Origin: Wandonia sp964447015
Lineage (GTDB): Bacteria; Bacteroidota; Bacteroidia; Flavobacteriales_D; Crocinitomicaceae
Length of the DNA stretch: 57,481 nucleotides
Assembly: GCA_964447015.1 (NCBI GenBank)
Contig: CAYUQU010000014.1
Coordinates: forward strand, 1-57,481
Direction of reading: 5' to 3'
The translations under genes were made by a program, and so were the position numbers. How positions within the stretch are numbered: position 1 is the stretch's first letter; each line of letters starts with the position of its first letter. The notes under the pieces are model-generated. The model saw only the letters and a program-made list of their open reading frames with translations, had not been told where the DNA came from and did not search any database. Shown one piece after another: positions 24,945-33,353 of the stretch.

Positions 24945-27488
24945 ATGAAATTAAAAAATAGTATTCTGATTCTTGTTGCACTATGTTTTATGACGTTGAC
25001 GTCACAAGCACAAGATTTCATGAAACCACAAGAATACGAAATCGGACCTATCCAAATAGAAGGTGCTGATAATTTTGACCCACAAGCTCTTAAAGCTATT
25101 TCTGGACTTCGTCAGGGGGATAGGATCTTAATACCTGGTGAAAGTATCTCTAAAGCTATACAAAATCTTTGGGAAGAGAACCTATTTGCTGATGTTCAAA
25201 TCTACGCTGACAAAATTATTGGTGACATTATTTATTTGAAAATAGTCCTACAGACTAGACCTAAGCTCTCATATTTCAGTTTTAGTGATAACGTGTCCAA
25301 AAAAGATGCAGATAAAATAAGACCTGAAATTGATTTATTCTCAGGTAAAACAATTTCTGAAAACCTAGTAAAGACCACAGCGTTTAAAGTACGCGCATAT
25401 TATGTAGAAAAAGGATACTACAAAGCAAGTGTAAATGTCATTAGAAAAACGGATACGTTAATAAACAACTCTGAATACTTTTTCATTGATGTAAACAAGG
25501 GTTACAAAGTTCGAATTAAGGACATCAATTTTTATGGAAACGATGAAGTTAAATCTCGCAAACTTCGCCGTTCAATGAAAGACACTAAAACAAAAGCAAT
25601 TTGGAGATTATTCAAGAATTCAAAATATAATTCTACAGCATATAAAAGAGATAAAAATAATGTCATTAATAAATACAATGAGTTTGGATTTAGAGATGCA
25701 CATATTGTTGAAGATTCTGTATATCTGATAAACAAAAAAAATATTGGTATTGACATCAGAGTAGAAGAAGGTAAAAAATATTTCTTTGGTGATATCGAAT
25801 GGGTTGGCAATACCAAGTTTAGATCTGGGTACTTAGACACGATTCTTGGTATTAAAAAAGGAGATCCCTACAATAAAGCAATGCTAGAACAACGTCTATT
25901 TATGAGTGAGGACGGTAGAGATATCTCTTCTCTTTATATGGATAGAGGTTATTTGTTCTTTAATCTGACTCCTGTAGAGATGAGAATAAGCGATGACAAC
26001 TACATTTACTATCAAATGCGAATTGTAGAAGGAAAAGAAGCGAGGGTGAAAAATATTATCATTCGTGGAAATACAAAAACGAACGAACATGTAATTCGCC
26101 GCGAAATACGTACTAAACCAGGCGACTTATTCAACCGTAACGACATTATTCGTACTCAGCGTGAATTAGCACAACTTGGGTACTTCAATCCTGAGGCATT
26201 TCAAGTGAACCCTATTCCAAACCCGCAAGATGGAACTGTTGATATCGAATATACAGTAGAAGAGAAGTCTTCTGATCAAATTGAACTTTCAGGTGGCTAC
26301 GGTGCTGGTCGTATTATCGGAACAGTTGGCCTTTCGTTCAATAATTTCTCGATGAGGAACTTCTTTAAAAAGAATGCTTGGCAACCACTTCCTTCAGGTG
26401 ATGGTCAACAATTAGCGATTAGAGCGCAAACAAATGGGCGATTCTTCCAAGCATACAACCTTTCATTCACAGAGCCATGGTTAGGTGGTAAAAAACCTAA
26501 TTCACTCTCCTCATGGTTGACACACTCACAATTTGGTAACAACTTCAAAAGAAATGACCCTGGATATTCAGGAGTTTCGATTTCTGGTGTAGGTGTTGGA
26601 TTTGGAAGGAGATTAAAATGGCCTGATGACTATTTTACTTCATATCACGAAATTTCATATCAGTACTATGATGTACGAACTGCTACTGTGGAAGGAGGAG
26701 GTCAAGGTTTTAGCCAATTCCTCGCTATTGCTAACGGTTATTCAAATAATATCGCGTACAAGTTCATGTTGAGTCGTAATTCAGTTGACAGCCCAATATA
26801 TCCTAAAGAAGGTTCTAAACTGACTTTTAGTACTAAAGCAACACTTCCTTATTCTTATTTCGACGGTATAGATGATTATTCTACTGTAACAGAACAACAA
26901 CGTGTCAAATATACTGAGTTCTATAAAATCAAGCTTACGGGTGAATTCTATTTCCCGCTTACAAAAGACAAAAAACTAGTCTTAATGCCGCGATTTGGTT
27001 ATGGTCTAATGGGCGCATATTCACAAAACAAAGGACTTTCGCCATTCGAAAGATATTATGTAGGAGGTAGTGGATTGACTGGGGTAGGTCAAATGGATGG
27101 TCGAGAGATCATTGCACTTAGAGGTTACAACGACCAAGATGTTTCATCACAATTAGGTGATCCAATCGTAGCGAAATATACACTTGAGCTCCGTTACCCA
27201 ATATCACTAAACCCAAGCGCGACATTTTATGTGCTCGGCTTTGTCGAAGCAGGGAACACTTACACTGGTTTTGATACCTTCAATCCGTTTAATGTTAAAC
27301 GAAGTGCCGGGTTGGGTGTACGTATATTCCTTCCTATGTTTGGAATGCTTGGTCTTGACTATGGTTTCGGATTTGACAAACTCGACTCACACTCAAAAGG
27401 ATTTGGATCTCACAATATAGATATCATCCAAAAAGGATTTAAAGGTCAATTCCACTTTACAATTGGTATGAATTTAGGTGAATTATAA
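24945..27488 (+). CDS. bamA: Outer-membrane protein assembly factor BamA
   Basis: The protein has 847 aa with a signal peptide (cleavage near TSQAQ). Five POTRA domains span about residues 30-430 (for example IGPIQIEGADNFDPQALKAISGLRQGD, and VKNIIIRGNTKTNEHVIRREIRTKPGD), followed by a 16-strand Omp85 barrel to the C-terminus. ERYYVGGSGLTGVGQMDGREIIALRGYNDQ contains the conserved loop-6 (V/I)RGY-like motif. BamA folds outer-membrane barrels. It is co-transcribed with uppS and two Skp-like chaperones, a natural grouping. Confidence 0.96.
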   Translation: MKLKNSILILVALCFMTLTSQAQDFMKPQEYEIGPIQIEGADNFDPQALKAISGLRQGDRILIPGESISKAIQNLWEENLFADVQIYADKIIGDIIYLKIVLQTRPKLSYFSFSDNVSKKDADKIRPEIDLFSGKTISENLVKTTAFKVRAYYVEKGYYKASVNVIRKTDTLINNSEYFFIDVNKGYKVRIKDINFYGNDEVKSRKLRRSMKDTKTKAIWRLFKNSKYNSTAYKRDKNNVINKYNEFGFRDAHIVEDSVYLINKKNIGIDIRVEEGKKYFFGDIEWVGNTKFRSGYLDTILGIKKGDPYNKAMLEQRLFMSEDGRDISSLYMDRGYLFFNLTPVEMRISDDNYIYYQMRIVEGKEARVKNIIIRGNTKTNEHVIRREIRTKPGDLFNRNDIIRTQRELAQLGYFNPEAFQVNPIPNPQDGTVDIEYTVEEKSSDQIELSGGYGAGRIIGTVGLSFNNFSMRNFFKKNAWQPLPSGDGQQLAIRAQTNGRFFQAYNLSFTEPWLGGKKPNSLSSWLTHSQFGNNFKRNDPGYSGVSISGVGVGFGRRLKWPDDYFTSYHEISYQYYDVRTATVEGGGQGFSQFLAIANGYSNNIAYKFMLSRNSVDSPIYPKEGSKLTFSTKATLPYSYFDGIDDYSTVTEQQRVKYTEFYKIKLTGEFYFPLTKDKKLVLMPRFGYGLMGAYSQNKGLSPFERYYVGGSGLTGVGQMDGREIIALRGYNDQDVSSQLGDPIVAKYTLELRYPISLNPSATFYVLGFVEAGNTYTGFDTFNPFNVKRSAGLGVRIFLPMFGMLGLDYGFGFDKLDSHSKGFGSHNIDIIQKGFKGQFHFTIGMNLGEL

Positions 27489-27498
27489 TTAACTGAAA

Positions 27499-28023
27499 AT
27501 GAGCATGAATAGAATAGCATTAATCGGATTATTTATTTTTGGCATTGCTTTTGTTTCCCATAGCCAGAAGTACGGATATATTGATTCAAAATATATTTTA
27601 GAAAGTATGCCTGAGTATGCTGAGAATAAAGGAAAACTAGACAAATTCTCAGAACGTTGGCAAAAAGATATTGATGATCGTTACGAAGTACTAAAACAAC
27701 GAAAAGACGCCTTTGCTCGCGAAGAAGTGTTACTTCCAGACGAGGTAAGGGAAAAAAGAAAGGAGGAAATAACAGTACTTGAACAAGAAATTATGCAATT
27801 ACAACGCGGTTATTTTGGTGTGGGGGGTGAATTGTTCCAGAAAAGACAGGAATTAATTAAGCCAATCCAAGACCAAATCTACGATGCGCTAGAAAAAATT
27901 GCCTCAAAAGGAAATTATAGCTTTGTATTTGACAAAGCAAACCAATCAAACCTTATCTTCGCAGATTCGAAGTTTGATTTAAGTGATCGAGTTTTAAAAG
28001 AACTTGGTATCTCAACAAAGTAA
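27499..28023 (+). CDS. OmpH/Skp-family periplasmic chaperone (first copy)
   Basis: The protein has 174 aa with a signal peptide (MSMNRIALIGLFIFGIAFVSHSQ). An ATG two codons later is an equally possible start. The mature protein begins KYGYIDSKYILESMPEY and forms the long Glu/Lys-rich coiled coil of OmpH/Skp (about 45-125), ending with FVFDKANQSNLIFAD, the trimer-core strand region. Skp holds unfolded outer-membrane proteins in the periplasm and hands them to BamA, whose gene ends 10 nt upstream. Confidence 0.9.
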   Translation: MSMNRIALIGLFIFGIAFVSHSQKYGYIDSKYILESMPEYAENKGKLDKFSERWQKDIDDRYEVLKQRKDAFAREEVLLPDEVREKRKEEITVLEQEIMQLQRGYFGVGGELFQKRQELIKPIQDQIYDALEKIASKGNYSFVFDKANQSNLIFADSKFDLSDRVLKELGISTK

Positions 28024-28051
28024 AATAGAATAAAAACCAAAGAAAGAAAAA

Positions 28052-28573
28052 ATGAAAAAGTTACTTTTTATCCTGATGTTAGTAATTGGAGCAACAAGTT
28101 TAAATGCACAAACTAAAATGGCTCATGTTAATTCACAACAATTGCTAGACACTATGCCTTCGCGTAAACAAGCTATCAAAGAAATTCAAGCTTTTCAAAA
28201 AGAAGGTGTATCAGAATTAGATGAGTTGGAGAATCAATTGCGTAAATTGTACCAAGAATATGAAGCAGCTCAAAAAGCTGGTGAGTCACCTTTGATGCTT
28301 GAAATGAAAGCTAAGAAAATTCAAGCAAAAGAACAAGCTTACCAAGAGCGTCAAGCTTCTTTAGAGCAAGATCTTCAAATTCTACAACAACGTTATAATG
28401 AGCCAATTTTGTTGCGCGTTCAAGAAGCTGTGAAAATAGTTTCTGAACGTAAAAAATTAAACTATGTATTAGACGTTTCTTCTACATTATTTGCTAGTGG
28501 CGATGATATTACTAACGAAGTAATGGTAGAATTACTAAAACTTGAAAAAGAAGCTGAGGTTAAAAAACCTTAA
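28052..28573 (+). CDS. OmpH/Skp-family periplasmic chaperone (second copy)
   Basis: The protein has 173 aa with a signal peptide (MKKLLFILMLVIGATSLNAQ). It has the same architecture as the preceding gene: KMAHVNSQQLLDTMPSRKQA, a Gln/Glu-rich coiled coil, and a final core strand (LNYVLDVSSTLFASG). The two differ widely in sequence, so this is an old tandem duplication rather than a recent copy. It starts 28 nt after the first copy and ends at a strong terminator, closing the uppS-bamA-skp-skp unit. Confidence 0.9.
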   Translation: MKKLLFILMLVIGATSLNAQTKMAHVNSQQLLDTMPSRKQAIKEIQAFQKEGVSELDELENQLRKLYQEYEAAQKAGESPLMLEMKAKKIQAKEQAYQERQASLEQDLQILQQRYNEPILLRVQEAVKIVSERKKLNYVLDVSSTLFASGDDITNEVMVELLKLEKEAEVKKP

Positions 28574-28590
28574 TTCTGAAAGAATATTTT

Positions 28591-28622
28591 AAAAGGTCTC
28601 TGATTTTCGGAGACCTTTTTTT
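28591..28622 (+). terminator. Terminator of the uppS-bamA-skp-skp unit
   Basis: AAAAGGTCTC (28591-28600) pairs perfectly with GAGACCTTTT (28610-28619), followed by T. The glutamate racemase gene begins 15 nt beyond it. Confidence 0.9.
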
Positions 28623-28636
28623 GTACCTTCGATTTT

Positions 28637-29461
28637 ATGACTGCTTTGAAAAAAATTGGTGTCTTTGATTCTGGATATGGTGGATTGACAGTTCTGCGTG
28701 AACTGCAACGCATTTTACCTGAGTATGAATACATCTATTTAGGAGACAATGCGCGAACGCCATACGGAAATCGCTCTTATGAGGTTGTCTATAATTTTAC
28801 GCTTCAAGCTGTCAAAAAGTTGTTCGAGCTAGATTGCGACTTGGTCATTCTTGCGTGCAATACAGCATCAGCTAAGGCTTTGAGAAGTATTCAACATAAT
28901 GATCTGCCAATGCTTGGATTAGACAAAAGGGTTTTAGGTGTGATCAGACCTACCACAGAAGTAATTGGAAAATTCACGAGCTCAGGAAATGTAGGCATAT
29001 TGGGAACAAAAGGAACAATTAAATCGAATTCCTATGGCATAGAATTAGAAAAATTTTATCCCCGATTAAACGTCTTTCAAATGGCTTGTCCACTTTGGGT
29101 ACCGCTTATTGAGAATAACATGCATGACTCTGTCCCAGGTAGAATGATTATTCAAAATGATGTCAATTCCTTATTGGAACAAAACACTTCAATTGATACG
29201 ATCTTATTAGCATGTACCCACTACCCTCTAATAAAACCTATAATTGAAGAATTGGTTTCTGAAAAAATTCAGGTTATTCCTCAAGGGGAAATCGTGGGTT
29301 TAAGTCTAAAAGATTACTTAATCAGACACGAATGGATGGAAAAGAAATTGGCGAAAACTGGAAAAACAACGTATTACACCACCGAAAATCCTGATGATTT
29401 TGATGAAAAAGCAGAGCTTTTTATCGGAAGGTCAATTCAAGCTCAACGAATCACTCTTTAA
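28637..29461 (+). CDS. murI: Glutamate racemase
   Basis: The protein has 274 aa. It converts L- to D-glutamate for peptidoglycan. The fold signature IGVFDSGYGGLTVLREL is at the N-terminus; the two catalytic cysteines lie in LACNTASA (about 73-80) and LLACTHYPL (about 193). The -7-like TACCTTCG directly upstream (28624-28631) differs by one base from consensus. It overlaps the convergent gamma-carbonic anhydrase-like gene by 11 nt. Confidence 0.96.
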   Translation: MTALKKIGVFDSGYGGLTVLRELQRILPEYEYIYLGDNARTPYGNRSYEVVYNFTLQAVKKLFELDCDLVILACNTASAKALRSIQHNDLPMLGLDKRVLGVIRPTTEVIGKFTSSGNVGILGTKGTIKSNSYGIELEKFYPRLNVFQMACPLWVPLIENNMHDSVPGRMIIQNDVNSLLEQNTSIDTILLACTHYPLIKPIIEELVSEKIQVIPQGEIVGLSLKDYLIRHEWMEKKLAKTGKTTYYTTENPDDFDEKAELFIGRSIQAQRITL

Positions 29462-29972
29462 ACCACCCCGAATACTTCACATAATTATTCGCTATACGTT
29501 CGATTTCGCCTTTGCGTAAACGTTCGTCCACTTGCTTAATATACTTTGCTGGAACTCCTGCGTATAAACTCCCTGCTTTGACGTGAGTGCCCTCAGTTAG
29601 AACCGCGCCAGCTGCAATGATACTTCCTTCTTCGATGTGGCAATTGTCCATCACGATTGCACCCATGCCGATAAGCACATTATCTTCAACCATACAACCA
29701 TGCACAAGTGCATTGTGACCAATAGACACATTGTTTCCGATTACAGTCTTCGTTTTTTCGAACGTACAGTGAATAACAGCTCCATCCTGCACATTTACTT
29801 TGTTTCCAAATTTGATGCTATTCACATCTCCGCGAACCACTGCATTAAACCAAAACGAACACTGATCTCCGCATTCAAAATCACCAACAATAGTCGCATT
29901 TGGTGCTATCCAACAGTCATTGCCGAATTTTGGTGTAATTCCTCGACAGGGAATAATGTATCCTTTTTCCAT
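29451..29972 (-). CDS. Gamma-carbonic anhydrase-like hexapeptide-repeat protein
   Basis: The protein has 173 aa from the ATG at 29972, which follows a -7 box; a longer frame to 30044 would add unconserved residues. It is a left-handed beta-helix of hexapeptide repeats, with CWIAPNATIVGDFECGDQCSFWFNAVVRGD, VNVQDGAVIHC and NVSIGHNALVHGC. The three zinc-type His (VIHC, SIGH, LVHG) are kept, so it could bind metal. Family members (YrdA/PaaY) are often called carbonic anhydrases without activity data. The end overlaps murI convergently by 11 nt. Confidence 0.9.
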   Translation of the reverse strand: MEKGYIIPCRGITPKFGNDCWIAPNATIVGDFECGDQCSFWFNAVVRGDVNSIKFGNKVNVQDGAVIHCTFEKTKTVIGNNVSIGHNALVHGCMVEDNVLIGMGAIVMDNCHIEEGSIIAAGAVLTEGTHVKAGSLYAGVPAKYIKQVDERLRKGEIERIANNYVKYSGWFKE

Positions 29973-29976
29973 AATG

Positions 29977-29984
29977 CAAATATA
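29977..29984 (-). promoter_or_regulatory. Putative -7 box of the gamma-carbonic anhydrase-like gene
   Basis: On the minus strand TATATTTG lies 4 nt before the ATG at 29972 and supports that start over the longer open frame. Confidence 0.55.
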
Positions 29985-30008
29985 ATGCACACTCTTAGAT
30001 TCAAGCAT

Positions 30009-30032
30009 GTCCCGATGATATTTGTCGGGGAC
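30009..30032. repeat. Short G/C-armed hairpin
   Basis: GTCCCGA (30009-30015) pairs with TCGGGGAC (30025-30032) with one bulged G. It lies upstream of the gamma-carbonic anhydrase-like gene, beside a second, longer hairpin. There is no T tract, so it is not a clear terminator. Confidence 0.5.
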
Positions 30033-30060
30033 TGTAAGACTCAAGATTTTAAACCTACTG

Positions 30061-30095
30061 CCTTTAGGGGCGAGTCGCGACCCGTCCCCTAAAGG
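30061..30095. repeat. Long GC-rich hairpin, possible REP-like element
   Basis: CCTTTAGGGG (30061-30070) and its exact complement (30086-30095) enclose a 15-nt loop containing the palindrome GTCGCGAC (30074-30081). The element is markedly GC-richer than its surroundings and lacks a T tract. It lies between two minus-strand genes. Confidence 0.55.
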
Positions 30096-30110
30096 GTTTG
30101 TAGAAATTAA

Positions 30111-30455
30111 TTAGTGTTTCTCTTTACTCATTCCACCTGGCTGGCAGCATGCAGGTAACTTTTTCATCTCTTCTGGGTTTGCCTTCACATCATCTGCGTC
30201 GTATCCAAGTTCTGAAATTATTTGACGTATTTCATCTGCAGTAATTTTCTTTGCCACATACTTTACCGTCAATTTTTTTGATTCAATATCTAGATCAGAA
30301 AAGATAATACCTTTTGTATAATTTAATTTTTCCTCTAATCTGTCTTTACACATTCCGCATTCCGCAGATGTTTGAATCACTATTTCTGGTTTTTTCTCTT
30401 GTGCAATTCCTGTTGTTACAAACAGAATTGCTACTATCATCATTATTGTTCTCAT
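30111..30455 (-). CDS. Secreted heavy-metal-associated (HMA) domain protein
   Basis: The protein has 114 aa with a signal peptide (cleavage near TTGIAQ). The mature part is a ferredoxin-like HMA domain with the metal site CGMC (about 34-37) and the usual strand pattern (GIIFSDLDIESKKLTVKYV, then EIRQIISELGYDAD). A C-terminal tail ACCQPGGM adds two more Cys. It is likely a periplasmic copper or similar metal carrier. It lies 8 nt downstream of a TonB receptor gene and belongs to the same operon. Confidence 0.88.
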   Translation of the reverse strand: MRTIMMIVAILFVTTGIAQEKKPEIVIQTSAECGMCKDRLEEKLNYTKGIIFSDLDIESKKLTVKYVAKKITADEIRQIISELGYDADDVKANPEEMKKLPACCQPGGMSKEKH

Positions 30456-30463
30456 AACTTTTA

Positions 30464-32677
30464 CTATTTATTTGTTTCTCGTTTAATTTTAAATCTTACT
30501 CCTACATATACATTAATTCCAGCGATTGGTGAATACACACGTGTCGCGTCAAAATAGCTCCCGAAAGGATCTTCAGCTCCTACGATTGCATTGCGTTGAA
30601 TGTGATTCGTTAAGTTTTCTCCTCCAACATAAAAATCCCACTTCTTGTACACATAAGTAACCTGCGCATTAATGATGCCAAACACTTCTGATTCGTCCGG
30701 GAATTCTGAATGATAAGCATGAGGCACGGGATTTAAACGCATCATTCCCATCAACGTTCCTGTCAAATCAAATTCCCATTTTTTATTTCTAGTTCGATAA
30801 GCAAAATTTACCATTCCACGGTGTTGTGGTACCATCATACGTTGTTGAAATACACCACCAAATTCTGCTTTCACATCAGTCAACTTATAGATTGCCTTAA
30901 AATCAAATCCAGTGAATGGCTCATATGCAAACTCCACTTGGAGTGTGTTCGAGTAAGAAGTACCATCTAAATTGAAAAACTGAACCGTATACGGGTCTTC
31001 TAAATCCATTATCAACTGGTCGGTGAAGCGTGTGTGGAAATAATCAACTGTAATACCTGCTTGTTTTTTAAACAACTTAAAGCCTTGCACAATCGAACCT
31101 CCCATATTCCACGAAATTTCAGGCTGCAACTGCGCATTGTTTACCCAAATTCTATTTGTCGCCAGCATAAATACATTGTCAGCTACATAATTTGGTACAC
31201 GCCATCCACGACCTCCGGTAAAACGCAAATCGGTGTGCTCTGTCACTTTCCATTTTAAGTGGACGCGTGGCGCAGCTTGAAAACCGAACATGTTGTGGTA
31301 ATCTCCACGCATTCCAAGAATTGAAGTAAAGCGTTGACCTGTATATGTATATTCGGCAAATGCACCTGGAACAAGTTCTTCACGATTGATTGGAAGGTTA
31401 TTGAAATTCTCTGACAAATCCGCATAAACCAAACTCAAACCTGCTTTGATGTTGTTGTTTGTATTGCCAATAATATCCGAGTAGATCCCATTAAAATAGA
31501 ATCGCTTTTCGTTACCAGTATACGTTTGGTTGCCAAACTTCGTGTTGATATCATACAACTTTGCATTGTACATCAAACCAATAGAACCGAACTTTCTTTT
31601 CTTAATGAAAAACCCTGTTTTCAGAAACACATCCAAGTTTTGATTGATGATATCAACGCCAAATTTACCGTCATCTGTTCGGGGAGAATAACCGAGTTGC
31701 CCTCCTTGCTTTTCATCATAAAGACCAGAAATCATAAATTTCATCTCGAAATTTTTGCCCTCATAACTCCACCTGTTAAGCACGCTCGCTGTTTGACTGA
31801 GTGGAATATCACGAAATCCGTCTTTGTTGTTATCCACCTCTGCAAAAACGCCTGATCCGTGAACAAACCAACCAGTCGACCATTTCTTCGATTTTCCAAC
31901 ATGATGACCTCCGTGAAAATTGAGTTCGGCGCGACCAAAGATGTTTCCATAAGCATTAAAGAAAAACTTTTCAGCTGTTTCCGACTTCTTCAATTCTACG
32001 TTAATGAGACCCGCCATGGATTCATAGCCATTCACCACGCTTCCTGTTCCTTTTGTGATTTGGATAGATTCTACCCATGTGCCAGGAATCGATGTTAACC
32101 CAAACGTATTTGACAAACCTCTGAAAACGGGAATGTTTTCAAGTTGAATTTGTGTATATACTCCATCTAGCCCCATCATTTGAATTCGTCGCGCTCCGGT
32201 AACTGCATCCGTGAAGTTCACATCCACTGACGCATTCGTTTCAAATGATTCGGAAATATTGCAACAAGCTGCTTTTCGCAATTCGCCTTCGTTCATCTGT
32301 TCTACCAGTAAAGTTTCCATGCGCAAAATTCCCGACGGCTTTTGGCGACCTTCAGCAACGATTTCATTCAGTAAAAGATTCGAGAAAAGCGTTATCTCAA
32401 ACTGAACAGATTCTTTTGATGTAACAATAAGCGTGTCCGCATTGAATCCTGTAAATTGAAACACCAATGTATCAGGTAATTTTCTCGGAATGTCAAGTTC
32501 AAAATGTCCGTTTACATCTGTTACGGCGCCAGTTTTTGAATGAATAAAGTAAGCCTGAGCACCGATAAGCGCTTCCTTACTTTTGTCTGTTTCTCCGTAA
32601 ATAGTCCCATGGATTTGTCCAAAGAGGAACTGAATGGAGAAACAAAAGAATAAATTGATTAAAATATATTTTTTCAT
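30464..32677 (-). CDS. TonB-dependent outer-membrane receptor
   Basis: The protein has 737 aa with a signal peptide (cleavage near LFG). A carboxypeptidase-regulatory-like beta domain (about 20-100: IHGTIYGETDKSKEALIGAQAYFI) precedes the plug (about 115-225, with AACCNISESFETNASVDVNFTDAVTGARRI and GSVVNGYESMAGLINVELK) and a C-terminal 22-strand barrel. The AACC motif in the plug and the neighbouring HMA and HYC_CC_PP genes suggest a metal or metallophore substrate. It uses the proton-motive force via TonB. Expression is probably operonic with both flanking genes. Confidence 0.93.
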   Translation of the reverse strand: MKKYILINLFFCFSIQFLFGQIHGTIYGETDKSKEALIGAQAYFIHSKTGAVTDVNGHFELDIPRKLPDTLVFQFTGFNADTLIVTSKESVQFEITLFSNLLLNEIVAEGRQKPSGILRMETLLVEQMNEGELRKAACCNISESFETNASVDVNFTDAVTGARRIQMMGLDGVYTQIQLENIPVFRGLSNTFGLTSIPGTWVESIQITKGTGSVVNGYESMAGLINVELKKSETAEKFFFNAYGNIFGRAELNFHGGHHVGKSKKWSTGWFVHGSGVFAEVDNNKDGFRDIPLSQTASVLNRWSYEGKNFEMKFMISGLYDEKQGGQLGYSPRTDDGKFGVDIINQNLDVFLKTGFFIKKRKFGSIGLMYNAKLYDINTKFGNQTYTGNEKRFYFNGIYSDIIGNTNNNIKAGLSLVYADLSENFNNLPINREELVPGAFAEYTYTGQRFTSILGMRGDYHNMFGFQAAPRVHLKWKVTEHTDLRFTGGRGWRVPNYVADNVFMLATNRIWVNNAQLQPEISWNMGGSIVQGFKLFKKQAGITVDYFHTRFTDQLIMDLEDPYTVQFFNLDGTSYSNTLQVEFAYEPFTGFDFKAIYKLTDVKAEFGGVFQQRMMVPQHRGMVNFAYRTRNKKWEFDLTGTLMGMMRLNPVPHAYHSEFPDESEVFGIINAQVTYVYKKWDFYVGGENLTNHIQRNAIVGAEDPFGSYFDATRVYSPIAGINVYVGVRFKIKRETNK

Positions 32678-32724
32678 ATCTGATTATTAAAATATTAGAC
32701 TTCTATATTGGAGAACCAATAAGT

Positions 32725-33180
32725 CTATATTCTAAAAACCGATACAAAAGTGAGTAAGTCTCTACCCCACCTGGCTGGCGGCGGTCTAAAACGATTTACA
32801 GCAAAGAGACATTCATCTACTTGTGGAAATTCTACAGCAAAAAACGATTGTACAAAAACAATAAGCGAGAATGAATTTACATTCAACTCTTCGATGTTCT
32901 CACTAAAAGGAAGCTCTATCAGCAGCGTATATGCTTCTTCATCGCAGCATCCGCCTTTTTCATCCTTGTCATTTTCACCACAATGCTTTACAGCTGTTTT
33001 AGCACAACAGCTTTTCTCATCAGGTTCGGGTAACATTTCACATAAATCATTTCCCGAAGTTAGAAAAGTCATTGATTCACCACGCATATTACAATACGAC
33101 TTGTAAAAATTCACTCCTATGCTTCCCGTCAAGACGAAAAACAGTAAAAAGAATGATAATATGGCGTAAAACTTTTTCAC
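32725..33180 (-). CDS. HYC_CC_PP family small envelope protein
   Basis: The protein has 151 aa with an N-terminal signal or anchor (MKKFYAILSFFLLFFVLTGSIGVNF). The family pattern is visible: KSYCNMRG at about 28-35, CC pairs in SCCAK and GGCCDEE, and the Pro-rich RFRPPPARW near the C-terminus. Database models name this pattern HYC_CC_PP; the first His is replaced by Ser here. Such proteins occur beside TonB receptors in Bacteroidota, as here (47 nt upstream of the receptor), and the clustered Cys suggest metal binding. The biochemical function is not established. Confidence 0.8.
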   Translation of the reverse strand: MKKFYAILSFFLLFFVLTGSIGVNFYKSYCNMRGESMTFLTSGNDLCEMLPEPDEKSCCAKTAVKHCGENDKDEKGGCCDEEAYTLLIELPFSENIEELNVNSFSLIVFVQSFFAVEFPQVDECLFAVNRFRPPPARWGRDLLTFVSVFRI

Positions 33181-33260
33181 GAACCAAATGTACGAATTTT
33201 ATCGTTGTCAGTCAATTTCATTTTTCTTTACATTCTTGGAAGGGCAATTGTATGGGTGAG

Positions 33261-33292
33261 TTGTATGGGCAAATAATTATTCGCCCATACAA
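33261..33292. repeat. 32-bp near-perfect palindrome
   Basis: TTGTATGGGC (33261-33270) and its exact complement (33283-33292) flank AAATAATTATTC, itself almost palindromic, giving 16-bp arms with one mismatch. A direct half-copy TTGTATGGG lies at 33248-33256. It sits between divergent genes and lacks a terminator-type T tract. Confidence 0.65.
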
Positions 33293-33327
33293 AAAGTCTT
33301 TTGTCTCCCTTTTCGCTCTTTATTGCT

Positions 33328-33335
33328 TAACTTTG
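33328..33335 (+). promoter_or_regulatory. Putative -7 box of nfu
   Basis: TAACTTTG matches TAnnTTTG with an ATG 19 nt downstream at 33354; a TTG at 33301-33303 lies 24 nt upstream of the box. Confidence 0.6.
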
Positions 33336-33353
33336 TAGTCAAATTTAGAATTC

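Noticed and set aside
30133..32779. Identical 13-mer CCACCTGGCTGGC at 30133-30145 and 32767-32779
   Set aside because: It lies in two different reading frames of unrelated proteins with no flanking similarity, so it is probably coincidence.
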